Positions 11,956-24,613 are shown, counted from the first letter of the stretch. The stretch: DNA of 64,000 bases from Ammopiptanthus mongolicus (GCA_039655645.1 CM077348.1:63216542-63280541), one strand, 5' to 3'. Program-made: numbers and translations. Notes: generated from the sequence alone by a model not told the origin.

Positions 11956-12594
11956 CCATTATCAAACATAAATTCTAAAGGAATTTTATAAATAAGGCAA
12001 CCTTCATCACATGAGTGAGATCAAAATCCCTAATATTTTGATCAAAATATGGGATCACTTCAAGTTTTCAATAACTCACTCAAAACTCAAATGCTAATTA
12101 ATAATCACACGCACTTGAGCACAAGATTAGGTTACCAGCAGCGAAAGTACATGAGACCTTATATGTGACTATAATTGAGGATATAACAACAAATAGTCTG
12201 TAACTCCCACAAATATTAATATATTAGGCAATATTATATTGTATCTAAAATGATAACAATAAAAAATAATAATGGTAAATCTATATCCCAAATATACCAT
12301 TTATAATGGTATAGAACAATGGTATAGAATAGAGAAATTATTCTCAACAAAAATTGTAGACTAATTTGAGATTTTATTATATTTTCTTAACAAGGATAGG
12401 AAGTTCAGTGTATTTTAATATTCTCAAGAAGACTATAATATCCTCAATATGTAGTTCCATACAACAAAGCAACAACAAATAATATGTGAAGATGAAATCA
12501 TGCTAGTTAGTTGGGCAATAAATTAAGGTAAAGTTAATCTATCACTACAATCCCACTTATGAGATCTTAATTACAATATCCAAGTCTCTCCTAC

Positions 12595-12679
12595 TTGATA
12601 GAGAAAATAGTTGAACTAATAATAAAAAAATATTAAAAAATAAGATTTAAGAAAACATTCAACTATTTTTCTCTATCAA
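12595..12679. repeat. Long hairpin, 21-22 base arms
   Basis: The arm at 12595-12615 is complementary to 12658-12679 with a single extra base. The loop is about 42 bases and very A-rich. This is far longer than expected by chance in AT-rich DNA. It could be the end of a small foldback element. Confidence 0.8.
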
Positions 12680-12981
12680 ATAATGAGAAAATTAATCCAA
12701 TAATAATTGCAATGAATTCGAGTAGAAAAAATAGTTTCATTTAACACAAATTTGCATTGCAATAGACAAAAAAAAAGGTTTAACATAATATTGGATTAAA
12801 AAAGAATTATGCCAAATTAACTCACATGTCAAGTTTTACATAATAATATACAAGTTGCATTTAAAGTTTTGACAGAGTTAGACAAGGAGGCTGATATAAA
12901 GAAAACAACGGAAACGTTTAATATACACAAAAAGAGAATTAAATTTTTCTCATTTACCGCCAACTATACCATTTAAATAGA

Positions 12982-13037
12982 ATTTCTTATTTACTGCAAT
13001 TCCGCCTAAGGGTCCCGAATTATAATAAATAAGAAAT
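12982..13037. repeat. Hairpin 1 with loop CCGCCTAAGGGTCC
   Basis: Outer arms ATTTCTTATTTA (12982) and TAAATAAGAAAT (13026), a symmetrical four-base internal loop, then inner arms AATTC/GAATT. The loop carries CGCCTAAGGGTCCCGAA, repeated in hairpin 2. Confidence 0.8.
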
Positions 13038-13145
13038 GTAATAATATAATCTAAACAATAGGCTAATAATAAGGAAACATTTATCGTATAAGTAGAGGAT
13101 TAAATGATTCCATATACAAAGTCAAACACGCCCTTCACAAAAAAA

Positions 13146-13197
13146 TTCTTACTTATCATGATCCCGCCTAAGGGTCCCGAATCATAATAAGTAAGAA
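13146..13197. repeat. Hairpin 2 with the same loop
   Basis: Arms TTCTTACTTAT (13146) and ATAAGTAAGAA (13187), one mismatch, then ATGAT/ATCAT, closing on the loop with CGCCTAAGGGTCCCGAA. Compared with hairpin 1, a T-A pair in the arm is replaced by C-G on both sides. Confidence 0.8.
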
Positions 13198-13440
13198 ATC
13201 TTTTACATTGTATTAACTAAAATTCCCATTTTAAAAAAAGATATTCAACTAGCAGTCATGTTCAAATAAATTCAAGACATGTGCACTAGTATAAGCATGA
13301 AATCAACATGACTTTATCCACTGAAGGACCATGACATTAGTTTCATGAACTTAACACTTTAATAGAAAACAATACAATAACAAAATATATTGTTTATTCT
13401 TTGACTGAGTGGAGTATATAAAAATGCATAAAGCAAGTAT

Positions 13441-13457
13441 GTATATGTATATGTATA

Positions 13458-13492
<35 letters not shown>
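13441..13492. repeat. TATATG/GT/AT compound microsatellite
   Basis: TATATG units, then GT, then AT repeats. Confidence 0.95.
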
Positions 13493-14311
13493 CCCATAAT
13501 AGAACTCTAAAACAAGATGTGTAATCACACATTCACACTATACTCCCACTATAAATAAAGATATAATTCCAAAAAAAGAGTATTGTAACGAGCAATCAAT
13601 AAATTGATTGTAGATTTCTTTAATTTCATAATATTCTGGGAAACAATCACACTCATATACAATTTCATAGTTTCATAATAAAAATAATCACAAAAGGAGA
13701 AGAATATCTTATTAATGAATTTCTCCATATATGCAACCATATAATAAGTCAAAAAATAAAGACTTTGCAACTAACCTCAGAGAATATCATTCATCCTTTT
13801 ATGTAAAGCTTATGAGCTTTGATGACTTATATAATGAAAGTATCATAAAACCTTGCACATTGTCAGCTCAAAAGAAGAAGAAAAACTCTAATTATAAATC
13901 AATATGATTCATATAGATTATAGGGATAACATAATTTTCAATTACCTCAAGGATTGCTCTACAAAATTATCTTTATGAAATTTCACAAGTGAGCATACAA
14001 ACAACAATGAGGCAACATAATTATATGATTTGGCATAAAATAATACAAAATTTCATTATTCACTAAAGTATATGGTTTAATTGTGTTATGATCCAAAATT
14101 TATTTTGTGACTAAGACACATGATTAGAGAAAATACTTAGGACATATCTGTCACAGAATTAATAATAATAAACTATTTATGGGTCTACATTCAAAGAGTA
14201 TAGTAGTGATAAAAGCATAATGTACATTAGAATAATTAAAAAATAAATAATTTTTGCCAATTTGAATCAATTTAATATATATAAATGGCATAAAATAATA
14301 TACAGTTTAAT

Positions 14312-14423
14312 TGTGACACCTTCGATCCGGTGTCACATTTGTTACCCAAAACATACAAAGCACGAAATAAAATATTGTTGATTTACTTTCGGAAAAACAG
14401 GTTTCTTTAACTATATTTCATTA
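14312..14423 (-). mobile_element. A' LTR, 3' terminal piece, minus strand
   Basis: On the plus strand it starts TGTGACACCTTCGATCCGG, the reverse complement of an A-type LTR end (GGTGTCACA), and continues as the reverse of the A LTR end region (TTTCGGAAAAACAG). It is cut at 14423 by element C. The first 26 bases form a hairpin with perfect nine-base arms TGTGACACC/GGTGTCACA. Confidence 0.75.
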
Positions 14424-17400
14424 TGTGACACCCCCTTCTGGGACATCACATGGTAACCCATTACGAAAATTAAAAACTTTTTGTTTGAAAAACACTCACT
14501 CGAGTGGTTAAAGAAATTTGATACCAAAAACAAAACAGAACAATCATATAAAACAAATTGCCATTCATCCTTTGTAATAATAACTCAACTTCGGCATAAG
14601 GCGTAAATCATTTTCCCAATCTTTCCATACGCCATACGTACATCAAAAATCCTAAGAGCTGGTCTAATACAAGAACATCTAAAGATGGTAAAGTATACTA
14701 CCTAGTATACTTCAAACCCTTGAAACTAAGCCTCGTTGTTGCCAGTCCACACATCCTTGCCGTCGACGTAAAGTGACTCCAGCTTTGGGGTCCCAAAGTG
14801 GCCCAGGGATCCGCTGAAATGCATCTGTACATGTATCTAAGAACACAACAGGGTGTCCAACATGTACAGGCAAGGGTGAGATACCAATATATGGATTTAA
14901 ACAAGATAACAATATGCATTACAGATCAACAGCACATGGACATATACAATCATTACGTATAAAATTCTACTGGATAAACAAGTAGTATATCATAGGGTCT
15001 CATACCCGACAGTCATCGTCATTTTCAAAAGAAATGCATGACACTTCAATATTCATCATCTAATTCTTTACTTAATCTCTGGAGATCTCAACACCTTTGT
15101 ATAAAAACTGAGCTGATCAGGCTCAAGGTACATTGGCCCAAGGCAACAATGACCAGCACCTAAGTGCTTATTCGGAAGTACATGAACACCATGACATTAC
15201 GCGATTACATGGAATTACATTCAGCGGTACTTGATAAACTGTAAATGGTCATACGATATTGTCCAACTCAAGGCACAATATTCGTCAGTTGTATGACACC
15301 ATTGTCCATCAAGGCACAATGTTACACAATGACTTAAAGTCATCACAGGGTTCCCTGCCATCAAGGTCCCCCAATCTAGATGGCACGTCTGTCTAAAAAC
15401 AATTGCATGAGAAAAATGTTTCAAGTCTTGTCGCTTTTCTTTGTGTTTGTTCTTTCGTTGTCGTAGCTCAAAGCTCCCGACTATTCACAATTTACACTGT
15501 TTTACAACTTTTCATCGTTGGCACAGGACGAAACATCCGAGTGCTCAATCGCGGAACTCTAGACTGATGCACCAGCCCAAGTTCCGTTGTAATAGAAAAC
15601 ATCATTCACCTTTAATCACGTTTCCTCATAACAAGGGGACGTTTCCCCATAACAAGAGGAGGACACACAGTCCACAGGACACGCAGTCCATAACATTGTT
15701 GCACGGCTTCTCGTGCTATTTGTACAGAACACTAGTATCCCGACATCTCGCATACTAGGTTCACGTTTTTCATCATTTTTCACCATTTTTCGTTCTGTGA
15801 AACACAAATCCAAAACGAAATCTCCGCAACTCATCCAAGTTGACAGATTTTATATCGTTGGGAAAACTCGTTTTACAGAAAAACTTTTCTATTTGGAAAC
15901 TGCTTTCTAAACTAGTGGATTTCTGATAAAATTTATCTTTTGTTGCAAAGTCCCTTCCCAAAAACTATTTTTGAAAGGAAACAACTGAGACCAAAAACGT
16001 CGTCCCAGAACAGCATTACTGTTTTTCGAAAACGTTTTCCGTAAATCTTTTCGGAATTAAACATCGTTTAGCCTTAAAACGTTCTAAGTTCCACAACCTG
16101 ACTTACTTTTTCCACATCAAATTCAAGTTACTCTTAAAAATTAACTTTTCCTACTAACTTCATAAACTATTTTAGGATTTCTCTTTTCCTTTAGAAAACT
16201 AGCATCGTTGAAAATCCCCAACGTTTTTTCCCAAATCAATCTTTGGTATTACTACAAAGCTTTTTATAGCTTTTATCTTTGTTAGTTAATTGAGCACTGA
16301 CTACTGTCAGGCTTTCCAAATCAGCAATCCACACCAATACAATTAACAAGGCAACACATAGCAGATAATGTAGTCTATCACAAGCATTAAAATATTCGAA
16401 CACATAACTGCAGATAGTCATCAACATATCAAATAATATCGGAGCATGACTTAAACAACCAACATACAGTCAAACCAATAGATTCAGACAACACACCAAT
16501 AACACATAGTTATCGTAAAATCCATCAGGCAAACCCCCTTACCTCTTGAAGTTCCCGGTAAGCGTAAAGTTGTCCAATCAGTCCGGAAGTCGCCTGATTT
16601 CTCGTCCGATTACTCGTCGGCAACTACACATAATCAATCAATCAATACAACAACTTTAAAACACAAAAATTCTCCCCTAATCCCCCCTCCTAGCTTCGGC
16701 CATGGGCAAGAAAATAAGGTTAGGGAGTTCCAAAAATTGTCATCTCTTGGATTCCATCCTTATTAGGTGTGGTACGACTAGATCAAAGTCTATTACACCA
16801 AAACTTGAACCAAAACTCTCTCCACTCATCAATGGAGGTTTCGGCCCCTTTTTCCCAATTGAGCTAGAGAGCTCTTTTGGTTTCCAACTCTTGGATCATG
16901 GTAGACAATCATGAACTAGGATCAAAGAAATTGATTTGGTGTAAAAAGGATTTTTCTATAATTTCTTATGGATTTTTGAAGTTCTAAGTTCAAAACTAAA
17001 CTATCATGAATCATGGAGATTAAAGAGATATTAAGAGATGAAAGTTGAGGATAATACCTCCTAGATGATATTCCTTGAAGAAAACTAGCTTGAATCACCC
17101 AAAAATCTCTAAGTTTCCAAGCTTTAACAATGGAGGAATGAAGAAAATAAGAGAGAAAGAAGAGAAAGTGAGAATGAGGGGAAGAAGAAAGGTTGGCCGT
17201 AGGCCTTGGGTGGGATAGGGTGAGAATTAGATATTTTTACAAGGATGGTAAACTGGTAATTAAGTAGAAAGATATTTTGGTAATTTCACGTCCAGATATT
17301 TTCCGATATATTATATTTTATTCGGGACCACAGGAAATTGACACGTGTCCTCCATAGGGATTTGACATGTGGCATGGTGATGATGTCATGATAATGTCAT

Positions 17401-17798
17401 CTTATCCGTTAGCAGGTCCAAGAAAATCATGTATTCAGCTTCGTTGTCCACCCGATTTAGGGTTTACGTCTAAATAACATATAACGACTTCTTTGTTTTG
17501 CAAATTTTCAAAAGAACCAATATTGTTGGAAATAAAATATAAAACCTAACGGTTTCGTTCACGAGTCAAAATTAGGTTGTTTGAGCAGTAAAATCATACT
17601 GTCAGTGTAAAACGCAGACCGGACTCCGTCTGAGTTTTCGACCAAAATTTAACCATAGCTTCCTACAATAGCGTAGAACATGACTATGGTCTCGGATTAT
17701 TTTATTTCACTCTCTAATCCCTCCAATAAAATGCAAACGAATAAATACTGTTTAATTGAAACAGAAAGCTCGAAAGCTTGAAAAATCGGGGTGTTACA
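14424..17798 (-). mobile_element. Element C, 3' LTR (minus strand)
   Basis: Plus-strand start TGTGACACCCCC and end GGGGTGTTACA; on the element's own strand this is TGTAACACCCCGATTTTTC to GGGGGTGTCACA. It is 3375 bases and pairs with 21130-24501, with only occasional differences seen (for example ATTACGAAAATT against ATTACGGAAACT), which suggests a fairly recent insertion. It contains the pair GGACACACAGTCC/GGACACGCAGTCC near 15660. The frames at 14698-14919 and 15441-15758 recur in the other LTR only because the LTRs are copies. Confidence 0.92.
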
Positions 17799-17811
17799 TT
17801 ACTACCCCACT
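17799..17811 (-). promoter_or_regulatory. Polypurine tract of element C
   Basis: On the minus strand AGTGGGGTAGTAA directly precedes the LTR, identical to the tract of the A elements. Confidence 0.8.
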
Positions 17812-19129
17812 AAAAAAAAAATTTCGTCATCGAAATTACGTAACTCAAAACTAGACAGAATTCTCTTACATCCTTAGATTTCACATCATACTCCCCATAT
17901 GAATTTTCCCCTAGGTGACACTTGTAATCTGACAGCAATTTCATACTTATTCTTCGTTGAATTCACCTTACTCTCTCACACGTGAGAGGCATTATTAAAC
18001 TTAATCATTTTTCTTTTTACACTAATCCATTTAGTAAGACTCCTTCCTACATTTTTAACTCTCGCTATTGATACCAACATTTAAACCACGACACACATTC
18101 CTTTTATAATTCTTATGTTGGTTCCTATCCAAGATATCCAATCATAAACTTAGCTTCCTTCGAAGCATGGTCTACCTCTCCAATTTACATTATAATCATG
18201 CCCCTTAACTTTAAAGAACTTGATTGCACCTCCTAACGCAACTACAACCAAACGTATTCGAATCAGCTAGAAGTCCTCAATACAATAAATCTTTAACTTT
18301 TCTAACCACTTAGCTCCCATTCAAGACCTCTTCACTCAGTTTAGACAAAACTACTAAGGACACTCTCCTATAACTCTTCAAACTTTTACTACCAATCTGA
18401 ACTACAGATGTTGATCAGCATCCTAGATTCTTCGACGACTATTTTGTCTCTAACAATACTTGACTGACAATAATTGCCTCACTCACTGAGAACTCACTGA
18501 GATTAAAGTTACAGTTTCACATCGTATCAGTCATAATCTATACCTCAATAAATTCCCGCCACTTCTAGTCTATCCTGCTAAAATAATTCTCGTAGTTAGG
18601 TATCACACTTAATCCTAACCGACCTTCACAAGATCCATTCATCTTTCTTGGTCGTCCACTTGAGTTGCGGGTGATCCGTTGAACTTAGTCACTACTCGGA
18701 CCTTGAAGGCTAAGGAAAGAAATTTTTCACGAAAGAAATTTCCAACAGAAGAAATATTCTTGGTCTCAATGACGCAGGAAAGTATATAGAAGAGTTTAAT
18801 TGTTTCTTCACAGCATGTAGGAACATCCAATATGTAAAGAGATTCTTTAGTAGGTTCGTGAGTGTAAAAATGCATAGCTAATACATGTTTACAACCGTGA
18901 CTCTAATAAAGCCCTCTTTTCCATAAGAACCTTCCAACAGATCAGGAAATCAAAAGATAAACAGTCTGGCCAAAAATCAGACTGGATCACATTTACCAAA
19001 GGTAAAAGTGATTAGACTAGTTTTCATCAAGAAACTTTCAATCAAGAAATGTGAAGATGTCCAGACAATTGGATGTTGTCCAAATAATCTACTCAGATGT
19101 CGAATACACTGAGGATTATGTAGGAATGT
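17812..19129 (-). other. Shared non-coding 3' tail in element C, long form
   Basis: The reverse complement matches the tail at 1076-2399 along its whole length: CCTCAGTGTATTCGAC start, GATCCAGTCTGATTTTTGG, the MHFYTHEPT frame, CTCTCACGTGTGAGAG, and AATTTCGATGACGAAATT before the polypurine tract. In this copy the MHFYTHEPT frame stays open for 78 codons (18639-18875). Function unknown. Confidence 0.75.
18639..18875 (-). CDS. Small ORF in the shared tail, MHFYTHEPT type
   Basis: A 78-codon frame starting MHFYTHEPTKESLYILD. The same N-terminal stretch can be read in three other tails: near 1382 (MHLYTHEPT then stop), 8005 (FYTHEPTEESFYI, no ATG) and 55512 (MHFYTHEPTEESFCIPDIP). Later residues (FYILSC, VGNFF, FNGSPATQVDDQE) are recognisable but interrupted in the copy at 1382. 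No family recognised. It could be a decayed piece of a former coding region rather than a working gene. Confidence 0.35.
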   Translation of the reverse strand: MHFYTHEPTKESLYILDVPTCCEETIKLFYILSCVIETKNISSVGNFFREKFLSLAFKVRVVTKFNGSPATQVDDQER

Positions 19130-19505
19130 GAGCACAAATACTCGTTGGGATCGCATGCCCTAAGAATTCCACTTCCCTCGAGTCCAAACTCACACTTAAA
19201 GAACTTCACGACCGCCTTTCTCCCGTGAGGTCCACAACACTTGCCACAAAGTCTCTTCACGTTCCTCGTGACTCTCCGAGTAAATGAGAACATTGCCGAT
19301 GACGATGAATGGATGAAGAAACGGACGAAAATTCCATTGCACATAGCCTAACCTGGTTAGCTTTGTAGGTGAGATTCTACCCAAAGCGATGAAGATTTGA
19401 CTGAATCTAGGGACTAGATCAATCAAAAACACAACATCCTTAGTAAGCGCAACTTGGAAAATTCTCGGGAAAACTCTCCAGAGAAATCCTCCACGACAGG
19501 CATCT
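19130..19505 (-). pseudogene. Element C reverse transcriptase remnant
   Basis: In shifting minus-strand frames there are pieces of a Ty3/gypsy reverse transcriptase: a degraded EFPEVFP-like start, IDLVPRFSQIF near the usual IDLVPGTGPIS, a jump over the catalytic fingers and palm, then FRPFLHPFIV, NVLIYSESHEE (normally DDILIYS) and KCEFGLE (normally KCEFWLEE). The join between SPTKL and the NWFRPF-like piece is an internal deletion. The remnant stops at the start of the non-coding tail. The catalytic aspartate pair is lost. Confidence 0.7.
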
Positions 19506-21105
19506 CATTCCAATATCTGACATAATCCCCAAAGGGTAAACGATGCGTCAACATGAACATGAGCATCCTTTACTAGACATGAGTTCTCACAAGGTCTCAA
19601 CGTGATTAGAACCCAACCAAATACACATCCTTGTGTGTCAACACACATTGTTTCATTAAGGAAACCATTTCAACAGGGTCCTACACTTATGGAGAAACAA
19701 AACTAACTCTTGAAACTTATCATCCGTCTTTTGCTTATCCATCAATGATTGGGAAAGTCATTCCTTACTACCAACCTTCGCAAAGACTTACCTTAAGGAT
19801 CGATTACTTAAATCAACTTCCATTATCATGTCAAACGCTTAAACCAGTTCCCACCTCGTTACTACTCGTCTTAATCTCATCAACAAGCTCTCATTCACTT
19901 TAAATCTTACCAGGCTCACTTAAGAATCCTATTATCTAAGCGAATATCCAAACTTAATATCAAACTTAGTCCAAGTCCTCAAAATTCGAAAGCATCGAAA
20001 CAAAGAGACAACAATATCCTCAGATAATGGTCGCAAACGAGTCTAACCTAATCCATCTTACGTTATATCAACGAGATAATATTCCTATCCATATAGGATT
20101 CATTGTAATTCTTTCCCCTAATAATACCAGTCCTAAGGTACTCATTCTATGGCCAAAATCCGTTCTTCCATTCTTATTCACTCAGTCTCTGATTATTCGT
20201 AACCCTCAGAAATTATCCCTGGGTATTATACGAATTCTTCCCCATCATCAGCATGGACCACAAATATACCCATGAGGTGTAACCTTTTATCTGTCCTAAT
20301 GGAGACAAAAATCATGTCCATCAAATCCATAAACAGCGGAGGCTCCAACCACTTCTTAAAAATAACACCAGAAGAAATTTCACACTATTACCACCCTTCG
20401 AGGGACATCATTGCTGAAATATTATCAGGCTCCTAACTTTCCTCTTTTTCAACATTATAGGGTTGTCCATCCTTTCAAACAAGGACTCTCATCACAAGCA
20501 TAAGCTAACTTAAAATATTATGATTAAACCTACATCGAATCAACATAACACAATTATACAAATTTCCATCTTATTCAAATCATCAAGCCTTAGTCCTTAC
20601 TACACTTCCATTACTCCACCTGGATTCCTTTCCAGTCTCTCAACGCTCTTAGCAAACTTACCATTATCTTGCCATTCCATTGGTCGCTTACTAGCCACCT
20701 ATGCATCTACTCCAAAACTTTTTGGTATTCTTCTACTTGCCCAAGGCACACTCGTTTCCTTGGCAACTTTCCCAACAATCGAACTTCCTTCACATATAAG
20801 GGAGTCTTCCCTTACTTGCTAGCTAAGAGTCTACCATCCTCGACTCATAACGTAAAGGTCATATTCAAGCCTATTTGCTAGAACTGGCTAAGGAACTGCC
20901 TCAAAGCCTACCTTACTTAGTAAATCAGATAACTCTTTTATAAGAGTCTCAACGTATCTGGATCATCGGATCCGACCAATCCAATCCGTTCCACAAGGAA
21001 CAAGTCTTAACAGAGTATTCTTACTCTGACTGACCTTTACCAAAACAAAATACAGAGTAAACACAGCAAAAACATCATGAATCCATAACATAGATCCCAA
21101 AAGAC
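19506..21105 (-). other. Element C internal region without recognisable domains
   Basis: Lies between the primer-binding site and the reverse transcriptase remnant where gag and protease would be expected. I see no zinc knuckle, no DSGA motif and no long minus-strand frame. The plus-strand frames at 19631-20822 run against the element and show no known motif. This is a large non-coding internal region as in LARD-type non-autonomous elements. Confidence 0.55.
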
Positions 21106-21108
21106 ATC

Positions 21109-21125
21109 GACCAGCTCTGATACCA
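21109..21125 (-). promoter_or_regulatory. Primer-binding site of element C
   Basis: The minus strand reads TGGTATCAGAGCTGGTC, four bases from the 5' LTR edge at 21130, matching initiator Met tRNA as in element A. Confidence 0.9.
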
Positions 21126-21129
21126 CTAA

Positions 21130-24100
21130 TGTGACACCCCCTGCTGGGACATCACATGGTAACCCATTACGGAAACTAAAAACTTTTTGTTTGAAAAACA
21201 CTCACTCGAGTGGTTATAGAAATCTGATACCAAAAACAAAACAGATCAATCATATAAAACAAATTGCCATTCATCCTTTGTAATAATAACTCAACCTCGG
21301 CATAAGGCGTAAATCATTTTCCCAATCTTTCCATACGCCATACATACATCAAAAATCCAAAGAGCTGGTCTAATACAAGAACATCTAAAGATGGTAAAGT
21401 ATACTACCTAGTATACTTTAAACCCTTGAAACTAAGCCTCGTTGTTGCCAGTCCACACATCCTTGCCGTCGACGTAAAGTGACTCCAGCTTCGGGGTCCC
21501 AAAGTGGCCCAGGGATCCACTGAAATGCATCTGTACATGTATCCAAGAACACAACAGGGTGTCCAACATGTACAGGCAAGGGTGAGATACCAATATATGG
21601 ATTCAAACAAGATAACTATATGCATTACAGATCAACAACACATGGACATATACAATCATTACGTAAAAAATTCTACTGGATAAACAAGTAGTATATCATA
21701 GGGTCTCATACCCGACAGTCATCTTCATTTTTAAAAGAAATGCATGACACTTCAATATTCATCATCTAATTCTTTACTTAATCTCCAAAGATCTCAACAC
21801 CGTTGTATAAAAACTGAGCTGATCAGGCTCAAGGTACATTGGCCCAAGGCAACAATGACCAGCACCTAAGTGCTTATTCGGAAGTAAATGAACACCATGA
21901 CATTACGTGATTACATGGAATTACATTCAGCGGTACATGATAAACTGTAAATGGTCATACAATATTGTCCAACTCAAGGCACAATATTCGTCAGTTGTAT
22001 GACACTATTGTCCATCAAAGCACAATGTTACACAATGACTTAAAGTCATCACAGGGTTCCCTGCCATCAAGGTCCCCTAATCCAGATGGCACGTCTGCCT
22101 AAAAACAAATGCATGAGAAAAATGTTTCAAGTCTTGTCACTTTTCTTTGTGTTTGTTCTTTCGTTGTCGTAGCTCAAAGCTCCCGACTATTCACAATTTA
22201 CACCGTTTTACAACTTTTCATCGTTGGCACAGGACGAAACATCCGAGTGCTCAATCGCGAAACTCTAGACCGATGCACCAGCCCAAGTTCCATGGTAATA
22301 GAAAACATCATTCACCTTTAATCACGTTTCCTCATAACAAGGGGACGTTTCCCCATAACAAGAGGAGGACACACAGTCCACAGGACACACAGTCCATAAC
22401 ATTGTTGCACGTCTTCTCGTGCTATTTGTACAGAACACTAGTATCCCGACGTCTCGCATACTAGGTTCAGGTTTTTCATCATTTTTCACCGCTTTCGATC
22501 TGTGAAACACAAATCCAAAACGAAATCTCCGCAACTCATCCAAGTTGACAGATTTTATATCGTTGCGAAAACTCGTTTTACAGAAAAACTTTTCTATTTG
22601 GAAACTGCTTTGTAAACCAGTGGATTTTTGATAAAATTTATCTTTTGTTGCAAAGTCCCTTCCCAAAAACTATTTTTGAAAGGAAACAGCTGAGACCAAA
22701 AACGTCGTCCCAGAACAGCATTACTGTTTTTCGAAAACGTTTTCCGTAAATCTTTTCGGAATTAAACATCGTTTAGCCTTAAAACGTTCTAAGTTCCACA
22801 ACTTGACTTGCTGTTTCCACATAAAAATCAAGTTACTCTTAAAAACTAACTTTTCCTACTAACTTCATAAAATATTTTAGGATTTCTCTTTTCCTTTAGA
22901 AAACTAGCATCGTTGAAAATCCCCAACATTTTTTTCCAAATCAATATTTGGTATTACTACAAAGCTTTTTAAAGCTTTTATCTTTGTTAGTTACTTGAGC
23001 ACTGACTACTGTCAGGCTTTCCAAATCAGCAATCCACAGCAATACAATTAACAAGGCAACACATAGCAGATAATGTAGTCTATCACAAGCATTAAAATAT
23101 TCGAACACATAACTGCAGATAGTCATCAACATATCAAATAATATCGGAGCATGACTTAAACAACCAACATACAGTCAAACCAATAGATTCAGACAACACA
23201 CCAATAACACATAGTTATCGAAATCCCTCAGGCAAACCCCCTTACCTCTTGAAGTTCCCGGTAAGCGTAAAGTTGTCCAATTAGTCCGGAAGTCGCCTGA
23301 TTTCTCGTCCGATTACTCGTCGGCAACTACACATAATCAATCAATCAATACAACAACTTTAAAACGCAAAAATTCTCTCCTAATCCCCCCTCCTAGCTTT
23401 GGCCATGGGCAAGAAAATATGGTTAGGGAGTTCCAAAAATTGTCATCTCTTGGATTCCATCCTTATTTGGTGTGGTAAGACTAGATCAAAGTCTATTACA
23501 CCAAAACTTGAACCAAAACTCTCTCCACTCATCAATGGAGGTTTCGGCCCCTTTTTCCCAATTGAGCTAGAGAGCTCTTTTGGTTTCCAACTCTTGGATC
23601 ATGGTAGACAACCATGAACTAGGATCACAGAAATTGATTTGGTGTATAAAGGATTTTTCTACAATTTCTTATGGATTTTTGAAGTTCTAAGTTCAAAACT
23701 AAACTATCATGAATCATGGAGATTAAAGAGAGATTAAGAGATGAAAGTTGAGGATAATACCTCCTAAATGATATTCCTTGAAGAAAACTAGCTTGAATCA
23801 CCCAAAAATCTCTAAGTTTCCAAGCTTTAACAATGGAGGAATGAAGAAAATAAGAGAGAAAGAAGAGAAAGTGAGAATGGGGGGAAGAAGAAAGGTTGGC
23901 CGTAGGCCTTGGGTGGGATAGGGTGAGAATTAGATATTTTTACAAGGATGGCAAACTGGTAATTAAGTAGAAGGGTATTTTGGTAATTTCACGTCCAGAT
24001 ATTTTCCGGTATATTATATTTTATTCGGGACCACAGGAAATTGACATGTGTCCTCCATAGGGATTTGACACGTGGCATGGTGATGATGTCATGATAATGT

Positions 24101-24501
24101 CATCTTATCCGTTAGCAGGTCCAAGAAAATCATGTATTCAGCTCCGTTGTCCACTCGATTTAGGGTTTACGTCCAAATAACATATAACGACTTCTTTGTT
24201 TTGAAAATTTTCAAAAGAACCAATATTGTTGGAAATAAAATATAAAACCTAACGGTTTCATTCACGAGTCAAGATTAGGTCGTTTGAGCAGTAAAATCAT
24301 ACTGTCAGTGTAAAACGCAGACCAGACTCCGTCTGAGTTTTCGACCAAAATTTAACCATAGCTTCCAACAATAGCGTAGAACGTGACTATGGTCTCGGAT
24401 TATTTTATTTCACTCTCTAATCCCTCCAATAAAATGCAAATGAATAAATACTGTTTAATTGAAACAGAAAGCTCGAAAGCTTGAAAAATCGGGGTGTTAC
24501 A
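21130..24501 (-). mobile_element. Element C, 5' LTR (minus strand)
   Basis: Plus-strand start TGTGACACCCCCTGCTGGG, end GGGGTGTTACA. Partner of 14424-17798. Element C spans 14424-24501. The bases on the two sides share ATTA (14420-14423 and 24502-24505), a four-base target duplication or a five-base one with one lost base; the undisrupted site is seen in the duplicate copy at 24722-24737. Confidence 0.92.
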
Positions 24502-24613
24502 ATTAAGTCCTGAAAATCGTGATAAAATTTTTTATTCTTATAACTATAAATAACAACTTCAGAGTGTGTCAGAATAACTCATATATATGGCATAAAATAA
24601 TATACAAATTAAT
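24502..24613 (-). repeat. Rest of A' LTR end, first copy of a tandem duplication
   Basis: Continues the A' LTR after element C (ATTAAGTCCTGAAAATCG) and ends with the flank GGCATAAAATAATATAC that also precedes 14312. The following ~220 bases repeat both the flank and the LTR end. So copy one is 14284-14423 plus 24502-24586, and copy two is about 24587-24806. Confidence 0.75.

Larger units (their letters stand above)
11698..14311. other. AT-rich unassigned DNA between two opposed A-type LTRs
   Basis: No coding region I can support. The only longer frame (13549-13770, minus) is low-complexity and shows no known motif. The segment contains several separate hairpins, two of which share a conserved loop. 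A few GTGGGAGT-like strings on the minus strand (near 12208 and 13545, and GTGGGATT near 12553) resemble polypurine tracts of copia elements, but no copia gene is present. It may be a decayed non-autonomous element or true intergenic DNA. Confidence 0.5.

Noticed and set aside
11698..14311. Copia element on the minus strand
   Set aside because: A few GTGGGAGT strings resemble copia polypurine tracts, but no copia gag, integrase or reverse transcriptase and no LTR pair was seen.
19631..20822. Plus-strand frames in element C
   Set aside because: They run against the element, lack known motifs and have no conserved partner elsewhere in the window.
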